A DNA stretch of 64,000 nucleotides from Metellina segmentata (Eukaryota > Arthropoda > Arachnida > Araneae > Tetragnathidae): the NCBI GenBank assembly GCA_947359465.1, contig OX375881.1, positions 119,532,738-119,596,737 on the forward strand, given 5' to 3'. The first letter of the stretch is position 1. Each line of letters opens with the position of its first letter. A program made the position numbers and the translations under genes. The notes beneath the pieces were generated by a model. It saw only the letters and a list, made by a program, of their open reading frames with translations. It did no database searches and was not told the DNA's origin. Shown piece by piece: positions 61,101-61,992 of this stretch.

Positions 61101-61992
61101 AACTAAAGATATGCATATTGTTTACATATTTATTTTTCATTTTTAAAATATTGATTATTTAGACCTTTAGATATTGTTGTAGACAGCCACTTGTTATTAT
61201 GCATTTTTATTATGTCAATAATTTAGACCATTTTATTGTAAGAGATTCAATTAATATTGACAAAGATTCCTGTAAATTAATTGTTTAAATAGTTATTTTG
61301 TATTTTTAAAATGTCCTGTTTATGAAACAGGTCACAACAAATCCATGGCGCCTAGATTTTCAGTTTCTGTATAAAACGTTTATTTTTCATGAAATTTTTT
61401 TTATTTTTTCGTCTATAAAAGTTCAAAATGGAGCTAAATGTCTGATGTATATAATAAAAAAGTTATTTTTTATTATCTCAGTCACTATAAATAGCATATT
61501 ATTTTCTGAGCGTGTGTTATAAATTCTGTGATTTACTCAGCTTTCGGAAAAATAATTTTATATGTATTGCAGAGGTCCTGGCTCCTAAATTTTTTTTTTT
61601 CCATCATCCCCTATTATAAAAGAATAGTTAATAAACACAACATTCAGAAAACATTCCTTTAAATGCAAAATATCTGAAACATGTAGTCAGAATTTGGCAT
61701 CTCTTCAGTCAATAACAATCCAAGCTGCATTTTACGATTTATCCTAATAACTATCCATACCAAGCCCATTGGGATGTGTTTCATGTAGTGCAATCCTTGT
61801 GTAGTCTTTACATTATGCTTCAGCATTGAGTAATGGTGTTTTATTTACATTCTCGTATCTCAGTGTTATGTCATTTTGCTCTTTCAGAAGTGCTACAAGA
61901 AATGGTTTTGCTGTATCCCAATGAAAGCTTATCCACTTTAGTTCCCTTACTTGCAAGTTGTCATGCAACTTTTCAAGAGAGTAATTCACCAG
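2480..61992 (+). CDS. USP34: USP34-type ubiquitin carboxyl-terminal hydrolase, internal part of gene (40 exons, both ends outside window)
   Basis: This is a cysteine protease (peptidase C19) that removes ubiquitin from substrates; vertebrate USP34 acts on axin in Wnt signalling and the fly orthologue puffyeye acts on Myc. The 40 exons listed below join in phase to 1589 codons, against about 3500 residues in vertebrate USP34, so the N-terminal part and the C-terminal end lie outside the window. Residue numbers in this annotation count from the first exon seen. Order: helical scaffold (1-380), USP catalytic domain (about 395-745) with Cys407 in NLGATCYLAS, finger CSQC, His666 in GGHYY and Asn686/Asp687 in WYLFND, then a long helical scaffold (about 770-1589). 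All introns are GT-AG. No in-frame stop or frameshift occurs, so the gene looks functional. Identity rests on motif-by-motif recognition of the family along its whole length. Confidence 0.93.
2853..2863 (+). repeat. G11 homopolymer
   Basis: A run of eleven G in an otherwise AT-rich intron (exons 1-2). Apart from this run the 620-base intron shows nothing I recognise. Confidence 0.85.
3187..3351 (+). CDS. USP34: USP34 exon 2
   Basis: 55 codons, phase 0-0. It opens with WNQDCIACLLRLIYQFGVE, a conserved family block, and then runs into a basic stretch (PRKRAKRNRR) that resembles a nuclear localisation signal, followed by LLIPKLNK. The family has a basic, poorly conserved linker at this point. 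Confidence 0.92.
3352..4451. other. Intron 2, nothing recognised
   Basis: 1.1 kb of AT-rich sequence with no coding blocks, SINE or terminal repeats that I could recognise. Long A and T runs only. Confidence 0.6.
4452..4700 (+). CDS. USP34: USP34 exon 3
   Basis: 83 codons, phase 0-0, acceptor tcttttag, donor gtgagt. It encodes a helical segment containing TLLVSWAFSEPQV and DNLLKRLVLDDPE, which align with the LLVSWAH and WLKKLTLLIPE blocks of the family. Confidence 0.9.
5591..5887 (+). mobile_element. tRNA-type SINE, family A, copy 1
   Basis: Full-length-looking copy. The head ends in a B-box-like GGTTGCAAGTTCAAATC. The body has the family landmarks in order: ggactggtgcatg, gtgccagctc, cctcgtcatct, ttctttcccttt, gatcctggaccgtgacc, gtgttgctccagtgcaatgttaattaaaa. 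It lies in intron 3 in the same orientation as the gene. Confidence 0.82.
6032..6187 (+). CDS. USP34: USP34 exon 4
   Basis: 52 codons, phase 0-0. REACTGLYRLCLG corresponds to the conserved ESCSGLYKLSL block. The rest (PLLSSLLSFLSIAQNMRQPRP) is a hydrophobic helix. Donor gtaaga. Confidence 0.9.
6814..6921 (+). CDS. USP34: USP34 exon 5
   Basis: 36 codons, phase 0-0. It contains PGCKDYFWLVCRLVDSL, close to the PGCKEYFWLLCKLVDN block of the family. An acidic run follows at the end. Donor gtataa. Confidence 0.92.
7290..7466 (+). CDS. USP34: USP34 exon 6
   Basis: 59 codons, phase 0-0, acceptor ctttttcag, donor gtaaga. It encodes LDLEGLAKYLAESI and EDDGLKGLINLMTVVMKH, matching the LDLDALARHLAD and EDDGLTGLLRLATSVVKH blocks. 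Confidence 0.93.
8492..8752 (+). mobile_element. tRNA-type SINE, family A, copy 2
   Basis: Landmarks: agttcgaatcc-like B box (aattcgaatccaa), gggggctggtgcaca, tagtgtggaagtttggagag, catctgaccgtggttcaaaat, tctttcccttggggattgatcc, gttgctccagtgcgacattaatt. The stretch with accgtcgccaatagccc is deleted. It ends about 60 bases before the exon 7 acceptor. Confidence 0.85.
8814..8997 (+). CDS. USP34: USP34 exon 7
   Basis: 61 codons plus one base. It carries PKCKSQSVRSAAYDLLVEML, nearly identical to the family block just before the catalytic domain. A SINE copy ends about 60 bases before its acceptor. Confidence 0.94.
8998..10422. other. Intron 7, nothing recognised
   Basis: 1.4 kb, AT-rich, ending in the attccttacag acceptor. 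No repeat family or coding block recognised on either strand. Confidence 0.5.
10423..10586 (+). CDS. USP34: USP34 exon 8: Cys box of the catalytic domain
   Basis: Enters with two bases of a split Asp codon. PWDYWPHEDGRAECGYVGL leads into TNLGATCYLASCIQHLYMLP, the USP Cys box. The nucleophile Cys407 is encoded by TGT at 10515-10517. The Gln/Asn-loop residue expected just before it is Asn402 in TNLGATC. This exon by itself assigns the protein to the USP34/USP9X/USP24 group; its neighbours point to USP34. Confidence 0.97.
10587..12883. other. Intron 8, nothing firmly recognised
   Basis: 2.3 kb between the Cys-box exon and exon 9. A moderately GC-rich patch near 12190-12500 may be an old transposon fragment, but I could not read a domain or terminal repeat in it. 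Confidence 0.45.
12884..12949 (+). CDS. USP34: USP34 exon 9
   Basis: 22 codons, phase 0-0, acceptor ttttttctag, donor gtaggt. It encodes STLKELQRMFAYLL, the helix between the Cys box and the next USP motif. It follows a 2.3-kb intron. Confidence 0.92.
13201..13383 (-). other. Coding-looking antisense stretch of 60 codons, unidentified
   Basis: In intron 9, the minus strand has an open frame without an ATG at its head, closed by stops on both sides. It contains KSDSRKDDAKALITWGEIV and QEAYIHLKEMWAQTNGDMPG. Composition is helix-like and GC-richer than the intron. I do not recognise the family; it could be a retroelement or other inserted fragment, or chance. Confidence 0.35.
13881..14027 (+). 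CDS. USP34: USP34 exon 10: catalytic domain, QKDMAEFF motif
   Basis: 49 codons, phase 0-0. It encodes AYNPRGFCKVYTMDHQLLNT and GEQKDMAEFFTNLISKLEEM, the USP block that follows the Cys box in USP34 proteins; the QxDxxEFF core is typical of USPs. Confidence 0.96.
14449..14740 (+). mobile_element. tRNA-type SINE, family A, copy 3
   Basis: The head gggccacagtagccgagttg carries an A-box-like block; a B-box-like gattgcgagtacgaaac follows. The body has ggctggtgcatgttaaatctg, catctgactggttcaaaatta, ttgtcctcgatctttccctt and tctcggaccgtc. It is followed directly by a second partial copy. Confidence 0.8.
14741..14852 (+). mobile_element. SINE family A, fragment fused to the previous copy
   Basis: A body-only fragment (gttggcatggtgtggaagtt, gtggggtaccagtacaggca, ctcgtcatctgacca) that starts where the previous copy stops. 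It could be a tandem insertion or a template-switched dimer. Confidence 0.65.
15464..15520 (+). CDS. USP34: USP34 exon 11
   Basis: 19 codons, phase 0-0. It encodes LFCGVVSNNVVSL, the beta strand entering the fingers region (LFGGVITNNVVSL in the family). Donor gtaagt. Confidence 0.94.
16362..16673 (+). mobile_element. tRNA-type SINE, family A, copy 4
   Basis: Best preserved head in the window: ggagccacggtaacctagtt, ggtagagtaacggacttgca, and B box gtgagttcaaatccaatc, clearly tRNA-like. The body is complete through ccagttgtgttattccagtg and tgacattaaat. It lies in intron 11, sense to the gene. Confidence 0.87.
16854..16863 (+). repeat. G10 homopolymer
   Basis: Ten G in a row in AT-rich intron 11, about 200 bases upstream of exon 12. 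Confidence 0.85.
17063..17140 (+). CDS. USP34: USP34 exon 12
   Basis: 26 codons, phase 0-0. It encodes EEFYTLRCQVADMRNLF, nearly identical to the family EEFYTVRCQVADMKN block. It is separated from exon 13 by a short 88-base intron. Confidence 0.95.
17229..17323 (+). CDS. USP34: USP34 exon 13: fingers, Cys-x-x-Cys
   Basis: 31 codons plus two bases. It encodes DTLEGDNMYTCSQCGKKVRA. CSQC is the single Cys-x-x-Cys pair kept at the USP fingers in this subfamily. Donor gtatgt. Confidence 0.96.
17403..17951. mobile_element. hAT-type MITE
   Basis: About 550 bases bounded by an inverted pair: cagggtttccacgggtcttg on the left and, on the right, gtgggaaccatg, which is the complement of catggttcccac. 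Both ends carry repeated CTTGAAAAGTACTTGAATTTT motifs in inverted orientation. Related ends occur at 39117, 46373 and 59780. No convincing 8-base target duplication could be read. Confidence 0.65.
18640..19070. repeat. MITE-like repeat, copy 1
   Basis: Resembles 26948-27400 along about 350 bases: ggaatttcagcaagtacttg, gcattttaatatctgaaaag, agtgattcagaaagtttcgt and cacctggatagattcta. The right end, tgtcaaaaaacagaacgaac and tttgcatcaatgcaataa, is the inverse of the left end of the second copy. No protein domain was recognised. Confidence 0.6.
19330..19496 (+). CDS. USP34: USP34 exon 14
   Basis: Completes an Arg codon and ends with one base of the next. KKLPKILCFNMMRYTFSF and KEKVNTHFSFPFQLDMSNY are the palm-domain strands of the USP fold, close to the family sequence. 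Acceptor is a poly(T) tract ending tttag. Confidence 0.95.
19771..20045 (+). repeat. String-of-hairpins repeat, two units
   Basis: Two units about 180 bases apart each contain three short perfect or near-perfect hairpins in the same order. Unit 1: gggggcttcgccccc (19776-19790), a stem around ggattgctatacgcaatcc (about 19817-19835) and ttggtttgcttcacaagccaa (19840-19860). Unit 2: gggcttcgccc (19958-19968), gattgctacgcaatc (19996-20010) and ttggtttgcgaaacaaacca (from 20015). A third, diverged unit lies at 45592-45650. The family is unassigned. Confidence 0.6.
20808..20952 (+). CDS. USP34: USP34 exon 15: His box of the catalytic domain
   Basis: Encodes ECYEYELIGVTVHTGNAEGG followed by HYYCFIRE. 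His666 (CAT at 20903-20905) is the general base of the catalytic triad. The linker before it (about 13 residues, Asp/Gly rich) is shorter than in vertebrates. The exon ends two bases into a Trp codon. Confidence 0.96.
20953..22114. other. Intron 15, nothing recognised
   Basis: 1.2 kb between the His-box exon and exon 16. Several short open frames exist but none has recognisable protein content. Confidence 0.5.
22115..22193 (+). CDS. USP34: USP34 exon 16: third triad residue
   Basis: Completes the Trp codon and encodes WYLFNDSEVKLFD and AAECFGGEMT. Asn686, with Asp687 beside it, occupies the third catalytic position; Asn-Asp here is normal for USP34. Donor gtacat. Confidence 0.96.
22276..22329 (+). 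CDS. USP34: USP34 exon 17
   Basis: 18 codons, phase 0-0: SKTYDSVTDKFMDFSFEK, almost identical to the family. The intron before it is only 82 bases. Confidence 0.95.
22396..22575 (+). repeat. Degenerate tandem repeat, unit close to TATAAAGTATTAAAAT
   Basis: About ten imperfect copies of a 15-25-base AT-rich unit (TAAAGTATTAAAAT core) in intron 17. It looks like an old minisatellite. Confidence 0.7.
23245..23373 (+). CDS. USP34: USP34 exon 18: end of catalytic domain
   Basis: 43 codons, phase 0-0. NSAYMLFYERM is the last strand of the USP fold (AYMLFY). It is followed by a polar linker of about 20 residues and SSELAE. The linker is unlike the vertebrate one in sequence. Confidence 0.95.
23499..23563 (+). 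CDS. USP34: USP34 exon 19
   Basis: 21 codons plus two bases: WIWQDNMQFLQDKSLFEHTY, the conserved block directly after the catalytic domain. Donor gtaagt. Confidence 0.95.
23721..24149. mobile_element. Small inverted-repeat element (MITE) in intron 19
   Basis: Bounded by cagagatgccaac on the left and gttggcacctctg on the right, an inverted pair with one mismatch (CAGAGRTGCCAAC), and flanked by a direct repeat atcact on both sides (23715-23720 and 24150-24155). About 430 bases of AT-rich interior without coding capacity. It ends 53 bases before the exon 20 acceptor. hAT-like by its ends, though the flanking repeat reads as 6 rather than 8 bases. Confidence 0.65.
24203..24326 (+). CDS. USP34: USP34 exon 20
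   Basis: Encodes FMWQICSYIPQTL and SAKLGTSFVLETLIHAKEK, matching FMWQLCSCIPSTL and AKLSTSFVLETFIHSKEK in the family. A MITE-like insert ends 53 bases before its acceptor and a SINE begins 116 bases after its donor. Confidence 0.95.
24443..24703 (+). mobile_element. tRNA-type SINE, family A, copy 5
   Basis: Head gaggggcccagtcagatgag, B-box-like tttacgagttcaaaacc, body with ggatggtgtacgtcaaatgt, ttgtcctcggtctttagctt, gattgatcccggactgtcgc and gttgctccagtggaatgttaa. The central part is shortened. Confidence 0.78.
24857..26111 (+). mobile_element. Tigger/pogo DNA transposon, inactive, with terminal inverted repeats
   Basis: Ends match as an inverted pair: cagtagaactccaactatct at 24857 and the complement of agataat-like cggataattggagttctactg ending at 26111, i.e. 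CAGTAGAACTCCAAYTATCYG. Inside, on the + strand, broken frames give a CENP-B-type helix-turn-helix (KQLAEMYSMGTSTISVVKK, about 25053-25110), a second DNA-binding block (LKEAVFKWFAAA; SFKASNAWLVTDDN about 25310-25355) and the C-terminal tail KRVRTAKQLTLTDMFKR ending at a stop near 25937. Most of the DDE catalytic core is missing, so the element is internally deleted and non-autonomous. Confidence 0.78.
26751..26816 (+). CDS. USP34: USP34 exon 21
   Basis: 22 codons, phase 0-0: IAQWIELLTKQFNASHPACE, matching the family QWIELLTKQF block. It follows a 2.4-kb intron filled by a SINE and a Tigger element. Confidence 0.95.
26948..27400. repeat. MITE-like repeat, copy 2
   Basis: Partner of 18640-19070. 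Left end attgggtagatgcaaaagtt, tgtcccttttttg is the inverse of the right end of copy 1. Shared internal blocks include ggaatttcagccagtacttt and ggttcagaaagtttagtcac. No coding content was recognised. Confidence 0.6.
27451..27556 (+). mobile_element. SINE family A, internally deleted copy
   Basis: Only the ends of the body remain: cacgttaaatgtgtcgtgac joined directly to ttgtcctcgatctttccctt, ggggattgatcctggaccat and cccattgtgttgctccagtg. The central part with tggtgtggaagtttggagag is gone. Confidence 0.72.
28290..28370 (+). CDS. USP34: USP34 exon 22
   Basis: 27 codons, phase 0-0: WFLDHMAENNWWPVQILIKC followed by PNQIVRQ, near-identical to the family. Acceptor ttctttcag, donor gtgaga. Confidence 0.95.
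28440..28876 (-). mobile_element. tRNA-type SINE, family B, antisense copy
   Basis: Read on the minus strand, it begins gagccgtggtagctcaatca, gtagaacgtcgggctcgcat, a tRNA-like A-box head, followed by ggttgtgggatctgtcc in the B-box position. Next comes the block ggctggggcacgttaaatag, which matches the central block of family A (ggctggtgcacattaaatct). The distal part (ttcccataccaaatcaatac onward) does not match family A. It lies in intron 22, opposite to the gene. Confidence 0.7.
29800..30000 (-). pseudogene. Possible Tc1-type transposase fragment
   Basis: The minus strand contains LNLNPMEYVWDSLACLLEPL, which resembles the SPDLNPIEHVWD block around the last catalytic acid of Tc1 transposases. 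Nothing else of the transposase could be read with confidence on either side. No terminal repeats seen. Confidence 0.4.
30158..30332. repeat. Fold-back inverted repeat, about 62-base arms
   Basis: Left arm 30158-30219 (tgtatattgtttatgtaaag, then ggtaacacatttcaagtgaa) is the imperfect complement of the right arm 30271-30332 (ttcaaatgtgttacagccct, then acatgaacaatacaatat). The loop of about 50 bases contains ggtgctaatccgttactctt, the complement of a SINE head motif (agagtaacggattagcac). Confidence 0.7.
30333..30562 (+). mobile_element. tRNA-type SINE, family A, copy 7, head truncated
   Basis: Starts at the B box (gttgcgagtttgaatccaac). The body has gggggctggtgcacattaaa, ggcgtggtgtggaagtttgg, attgaccgtggttcaaattt and gcccattgtgttgctcctgt. 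The head is replaced by the fold-back structure immediately upstream. Confidence 0.82.
30803..30885 (+). CDS. USP34: USP34 exon 23
   Basis: 27 codons plus two bases: LFQRLCIHVINQLKPVHSAM and YLQP, matching MFQRLCIHVIQRLRPVHAHLYLQP. The exon ends inside a Ser codon. Donor gtattt is weaker than its neighbours. Confidence 0.93.
31321..31745 (+). pseudogene. hAT transposase fragment, GTF2IRD2/ZBED-type
   Basis: gaggtgcacaacctgcgacc at 31322 resembles a hAT terminal repeat. Downstream, VSFQIATLIAKSGQRFTDVD and FAEKCFLIAAEKVCPV (about 31530-31645) match the N-terminal block of this hAT group (xxSYLIAKxGKPFTDGEFxKECLxxAAExxCP). The rest of the transposase is absent. It lies in intron 23. Confidence 0.6.
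32055..32325 (+). pseudogene. Tc1 transposase N-terminal fragment
   Basis: MSELTDFEHGQIVGACLVGA and SVRKLAKVLNVSRGTVSKIY (32061-32180) are the paired-like helix-turn-helix of Tc1 transposases. After a frameshift comes LSDRDRRLLRRIVTKNNKTT, the second DNA-binding block. The catalytic half is missing. Confidence 0.75.
33049..33130 (+). CDS. USP34: USP34 exon 24
   Basis: Begins with the last base of a Ser codon and runs through an acidic SDDSSDGD segment to QYSCVTRFLRKLLTL, the family SCVTRFVRTLLLI block. Acceptor ttccctag, donor gtaggt. Confidence 0.93.
33131..34628. other. Intron 24, left part, little recognised
   Basis: AT-rich. A segment from about 33449 (aaggggacacaataccattt) shares its start with 42711 (aaggggacacagttccctaa), and 33745-33785 is the complement of part of 42840-42890, so both may belong to one dispersed repeat. 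34150-34270 (ctacctgtgggccaaatttc, agcatggtaagtgccatat) looks like the 3' end of another old repeat. No coding content. Confidence 0.4.
34629..34882 (+). mobile_element. tRNA-type SINE, family A, copy 8
   Basis: The head has a clean B box (ctggttcaaatccgagtcag) after ttagcctctagataggaagg. The body has ggcggctggtgcaccttata, gtgtgccagctcaggtgttg, cctcgtcatctcaccgtggt and ttgtcctcggatatttcccc. It stops before the gttgctccagtg tail. The head differs from the other copies, hinting at a distinct subfamily. Confidence 0.82.
35556..35717 (+). CDS. USP34: USP34 exon 25
   Basis: 54 codons, phase 0-0: KHLTEYFAFLLEFAKMGEEE and FLLSVEAISTIVNFYLG, near-identical to the family KHLTEYFAFLYEFAKMGEEE block. 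Confidence 0.96.
35718..37024. other. Intron 25, nothing recognised
   Basis: 1.3 kb of AT-rich sequence with no recognisable coding block or repeat on either strand. Confidence 0.5.
37025..37210 (+). CDS. USP34: USP34 exon 26, acidic tract
   Basis: 62 codons, phase 0-0. VLSDEEEDEDDE is the acidic run that the family carries at this position. Then KYKPASLEKMISLIALLVEK and SRDEDRLQLS follow. GC content is clearly above the neighbouring introns. The +1 frame reads as an Arg-rich open frame, a by-product of the GA-rich acidic codons. Confidence 0.94.
37258..37450 (+). repeat. Possible 3' end of a non-LTR or related repeat
   Basis: cgaatgtatagcacttagtc, ttgaaatttggcacacaggt and ccaagtttccaaggtgcatg resemble wording common in dispersed arthropod repeats, preceded by ctactattataaaatgaagt just after the exon 26 donor. 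I cannot assign a family. Confidence 0.3.
37580..37735 (+). mobile_element. SINE family A, 5'-truncated copy
   Basis: Body-only: gtttggagagtggggtgcca, actcaggtattctcataatc, gatcatggttcaaattgacg, aatctttccccagggcagtt and ccaatagcctcttgtgttgc. It starts in the middle of the family sequence. Confidence 0.75.
38032..38136 (+). CDS. USP34: USP34 exon 27
   Basis: 35 codons, phase 0-0: GFPFLYQQIRDGINLRQTCN and LIFSLCRWN, near-identical to the family GFPFLFQHIRDGINIRQTCNLIFSLCR block. Confidence 0.96.
38838..41236 (+). mobile_element. hAT element with terminal inverted repeats and broken transposase
   Basis: 2.4 kb bounded by cagggcttgtaacacatc on the left and, on the right, gatgt-like catgttacaacccctg (complement caggggttgtaacatg). 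The transposase reads in + orientation in three broken frames: LKLPTQYFIKHCSSR and KPAAERLLEQW (39570-39650), a 184-codon open frame at 39948-40502 with LLDEWKLLQRELEEEG and the C-terminal hAT dimerisation block PVVSKLVKADLSLSHDSVD, then a Lys/Glu-rich coiled tail (40459-40960). Stops and frameshifts make it inactive. It fills intron 27, 76 bases before exon 28. Confidence 0.78.
39117..39235. repeat. Fragment of the CTTGAAAAGTCCTTGA terminal family inside the hAT element
   Basis: cagtgttcccacagtctttg, aaaagtccttgatttttttc and ttatggaacttggtgaaaag match the sequence at 46373-46470 closely. It is probably a nested insertion or exchange within the 5' region of the larger hAT element. Confidence 0.55.
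41313..41354 (+). CDS. USP34: USP34 exon 28 (42 bases)
   Basis: Only 14 codons, phase 0-0: IINMIFQGITKQHE, aligning with HIVSMLFTSIAKLTPE. It sits 76 bases downstream of a full hAT element. Because it is short and phase 0-0, skipping it would keep the frame. Confidence 0.85.
42143..42247 (+). CDS. USP34: USP34 exon 29
   Basis: 35 codons, phase 0-0: FFKLLSMLVEFVGGPPGLPP and LILQRIWE, near-identical to the family FFKLLTMLMEFAGGPPGMPP block. Confidence 0.96.
42708..42925. repeat. Possible dispersed repeat shared with 33449-33790
   Basis: ttaaaggggacacagttccc shares its start with 33449, while taaggcttttattgtaatt (about 42862-42880) is the complement of sequence near 33760. It ends near acagtacaaagtcccaaatc, which resembles 60096. 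Weak evidence; no coding content. Confidence 0.35.
43010..43157 (+). CDS. USP34: USP34 exon 30
   Basis: 49 codons plus one base: CMEWLTLQVPRNKVAHSWVL and SWVERFLIAHNVQRVR, matching CLDWLAVQTPRNKLAHSWVL and WVERFLLAHN. Confidence 0.96.
43455..43655. repeat. GC-richer unassigned insert, hAT-like left end
   Basis: Starts with ctgtgtttcttaacctgtgg, reminiscent of hAT terminal repeats (cagtGGTTCTTAACC), and is open on both strands for 65-80 codons with polar, Ala/Ser-rich content that I do not recognise. It sits in intron 30. Confidence 0.35.
44476..44573 (+). CDS. USP34: USP34 exon 31
   Basis: Completes a Val codon, then VALLLVSLVPSNNFRQAYRA and ARSVLMPHKEIV, matching the AAYLLVSLIPSNSFRQ block. 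Donor gtaagt. Confidence 0.94.
44749..45142. mobile_element. Unknown 326-base insert flanked by a 33-35-base direct repeat
   Basis: The segments 44749-44781 and 45108-45142 share ttcttaattaaaaacagtt and then near-identical T-rich tttataaaagta. Between them lies a GC-richer block starting ccagggggccggctcgctgc. Such a long flanking duplication suggests a retroelement target duplication or a tandem duplication. It lies in intron 31. Confidence 0.6.
45331..45363 (+). CDS. USP34: USP34 exon 32, micro-exon of 33 bases
   Basis: 11 codons (MNPEATEVMHK), phase 0-0, acceptor cactttttag, donor gtgagt. It fills the gap between exon 31 and the IYDVLLRLL block of exon 33, where the family has LSPDTTVVLHQ. 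Its small size and symmetric phase make it a candidate cassette exon. Confidence 0.83.
45505..45830 (+). repeat. Repeat family C, copy 1, with hairpin string
   Basis: Begins ctagccactgcgtgtccagc, acagcattgcctgtgacagt, like 46971 and 60364. It carries a hairpin string: gattgctacgcaatc (45592-45606), ttggttttcttcgcaaacca (45611-45630), cacgggcaacgccgtg (45635-45650). Later it has aagaatgagtcccactttca, shared with 60440. Family unassigned. Confidence 0.6.
46009..46057 (+). CDS. USP34: USP34 exon 33
   Basis: 16 codons plus one base: IYDVLLRLLKRAKMYV, matching VYNVLLGLLSRAKLYV. Donor gtaagg. Confidence 0.92.
46373..47590 (-). mobile_element. Possible hAT-like element or relic
   Basis: The left end ttcccacaatccttgaaaag, ttacggaacttggtgaaaag matches 39117. 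A poly(T)-rich inverse of this motif (aggtccttgatattttt, aaaatccttagaagttt) is near 47550-47600. Between them a 109-codon minus-strand frame (46412-46741; KLFRLNSLCKKVMGQRDNET, TFKHAFNRGWSDTYVVSKTR) looks coding but I do not recognise it. A copy of repeat family C is nested inside. Confidence 0.45.
46968..47400 (+). repeat. Repeat family C, copy 2
   Basis: tactagcaggccagcatggt, gttgcctgtgacag, then ttttccgcagatttcaaatc, ttgaaatttttactatcttt. The same order occurs at 60363-60590. The minus strand is open for 94 codons (47093-47377) with no domain that I recognise. Confidence 0.6.
47600..48598. other. Intron 33, right part, nothing recognised
   Basis: About 1 kb, very AT-rich, no repeat family or coding block recognised. 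Confidence 0.5.
48599..48684 (+). CDS. USP34: USP34 exon 34
   Basis: Completes an Asp codon, then PAVHGTTKLTSYFSVITFCL and VGKTEKLM, matching AAVHGTTKLVPYFSFMTYCL and ISKTEKLM. It follows a 2.5-kb repeat-rich intron. Confidence 0.95.
49188..49473 (+). mobile_element. tRNA-type SINE, family A, copy 10
   Basis: Head aaaatagcccagttggaaga, B-box-like gttgaaagttcaaaacgcg, body ggtgaatgttaaatctgtct, ggcatggtatggaagtttgg, ggtgccagctcaggtgatgc, cctcgtcatccgaccgtagc, gatctttcccttctggatgg, gttgctccagtgcagcatta. A short GGATA repeat follows the tail. Confidence 0.83.
49481..49499 (+). repeat. TAGGA microsatellite at the SINE tail
   Basis: Four units of TAGGA directly after SINE copy 10, the usual position of a simple-sequence SINE tail. 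Confidence 0.75.
50287..50370 (+). CDS. USP34: USP34 exon 35
   Basis: 28 codons, phase 0-0: FSPYFLDLWNLFQPKLSEPA and IPVHMNKQ, near-identical to the family DLWNLFQPKLSEPA block. Confidence 0.96.
50499..50605 (+). CDS. USP34: USP34 exon 36
   Basis: 35 codons plus two bases: LLLFWYHVCIDCPENVKLII and KNIAFNYIL, matching LLSFWYNVCADCPENIRLIV. Donor gtaagt. Confidence 0.96.
50606..51627. other. Intron 36, nothing recognised
   Basis: 1 kb, AT-rich, no coding block or repeat recognised. Confidence 0.5.
51628..51805 (+). CDS. USP34: USP34 exon 37
   Basis: Completes a Leu codon, then ADHEEQEVIVFNRCMLPAYY, LLRLCCQQSRPFTRQLASHQ and NIQWAFKNITPY, all near-identical to the family. A Tc1 element starts 146 bases after its donor. 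Confidence 0.97.
51952..53208 (-). mobile_element. Tc1-like element, complete ends, broken transposase
   Basis: 1257 bases with perfect outer ends CAGGGGTTG...CAACCCCTG, extended inverted repeats (ggggttgaacaaaataatgt and the complement of catattattttgtccaaccc), and a TA duplication on both sides (51950-51951, 53209-53210). The transposase is on the minus strand: MADLSDFQRGMIVGNHLAGA (from 53024), GRKSKLNDRDRRVLKRIVAK, WSDESSFTLFPTNGHIYVW, SSVMIWGAISDRGRI, VFQDDNAPIHT and SQSPDLNIIELLCGILENK. A frameshift near 52380 and others break the frame; the DD34E acids themselves are still readable. Confidence 0.93.
53394..54771 (+). mobile_element. Tc1-like element (Tcb-type), complete ends, broken transposase
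   Basis: 1378 bases bounded by CACTCTATAACAAAAAAA and its inverse, then TCGATGCACCAAGAAGGA versus TTGATGCACCAAGAAGGA, with TA on both sides. The transposase starts at ATG 53639 but hits a stop at codon 10 (53666). It then reads SEFERGCIIGLKETGWANQI, RRCWQEWLDNGRFQRHDGNG, and after a frameshift near 54070 VWSRPGQCADPAFTIALYTG, GVMVWGAISLDSRTPLVVIR and YPGLIFQQDNARSHTARVAM. The first catalytic Asp is Asn (FSNES rather than FSDES). A further frameshift follows at about 54420. Dead, but recent enough to keep its ends. Confidence 0.94.
55127..55153 (+). repeat. T27 homopolymer
   Basis: A T run of about 27 bases roughly 137 bases upstream of the exon 38 acceptor, too far to be its polypyrimidine tract. 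It may be the poly(A) tail of an antisense retro-insert, but no body was recognised. Confidence 0.75.
55290..55526 (+). CDS. USP34: USP34 exon 38
   Basis: 79 codons, phase 0-0. ISELFKLMRLFV, IHHFKRTTLRLYLGVLDARA and CWATLINVLRILVE match the VEELFNLMQLFI, FKKTTISCYLRCLDGRSCW blocks. It is higher in GC than the flanking intron, which carries a T27 run about 140 bases upstream. Confidence 0.96.
55527..56330. other. Intron 38, nothing recognised
   Basis: 0.8 kb with a mildly GC-richer patch near 55760-56030 that I cannot assign. Confidence 0.5.
56331..56565 (+). CDS. USP34: USP34 exon 39
   Basis: 78 codons plus one base: FYTLHMMYHEATACHVTADM, KLLTLLNSFTPPELRQICI, near-identical to FNTLHMMYHEATACHVTGDL and KLLTLLNSYSPPELRNACI. 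A deleted mariner starts 60 bases after its donor. Confidence 0.97.
56626..57380 (-). mobile_element. mariner element, internally deleted
   Basis: Ends ttaggtcatccagaaagttc and the complement of gtgcagaactttccggtctt form an inverted pair (AGAAAGTTCTGC / GGAAAGTTCTGC). The minus strand encodes the mariner N-terminus (MENQKVNFCHIMLFYLKERK, AVSEATVPRWFVKFKCGNFS, 57200-57040), then WWDYKRIVYYELLPQNQTVN from the catalytic region, and SPDLAPSDFHLFRLLNGAYV near 56750. It is about 750 bases against about 1.3 kb for an intact element, so parts of the centre are missing. Confidence 0.88.
57700..59781 (-). pseudogene. ZBED5/SCAND3-like hAT transposase relic
   Basis: On the minus strand, YRDGLEKHQSVCFVRKLWRQ (about 58860-58800) looks like a decayed BED zinc finger, and VIQVDEAPDIAKDAHLTAYF and FNIIDTVFDGNDIKWNDCIG (58456-58235) match the catalytic region of ZBED5-like hAT proteins. 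After a frameshift, VINYIKSHLKVRLFAKLCED matches the NYIKxxxLxxRLFxxLCEEM block. cagggtttctactaaaatcc (complement, ending at 59781) is the terminal repeat on the 5' side; the other end was not found. Confidence 0.7.
59856..60010 (+). mobile_element. mariner terminal fragment
   Basis: acgagggacgtttgaatttt matches the terminal repeat wording of irritans-type mariners (ACGAGGGRCGTTTGAAAAGT). The sequence after it (gcgcaaaccagtggtgtcat, ccaatttccaaaacaaggag) is noncoding. Only the end of an element seems to be present. Confidence 0.5.
60362..60595 (+). repeat. Repeat family C, copy 3
   Basis: actagcaggccagcatggca, ttgtctatgacagttctttt, aagaatgagtcccacgtcca, ttttccgcagatttcaaatc and ttgaaatttttgctatcttt in order. 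It shares the first block with copies 1 and 2, the second with copy 1 and the last two with copy 2, which ties the three together. Confidence 0.65.
60596..61887. other. Intron 39, right part, nothing recognised
   Basis: 1.3 kb of AT-rich sequence before exon 40; no repeat or coding block recognised. Confidence 0.5.
61888..61992 (+). CDS. USP34: USP34 exon 40, last visible
   Basis: Completes a Glu codon, then VLQEMVLLYPNESLSTLVPL and LASCHATFQESNSP, matching VLKELVLLSPHDFLHTLVPF and HCTYHHSNIP. It ends one base into a codon, so at least one further exon must follow. None was recognised between 61993 and 64000. Confidence 0.93.
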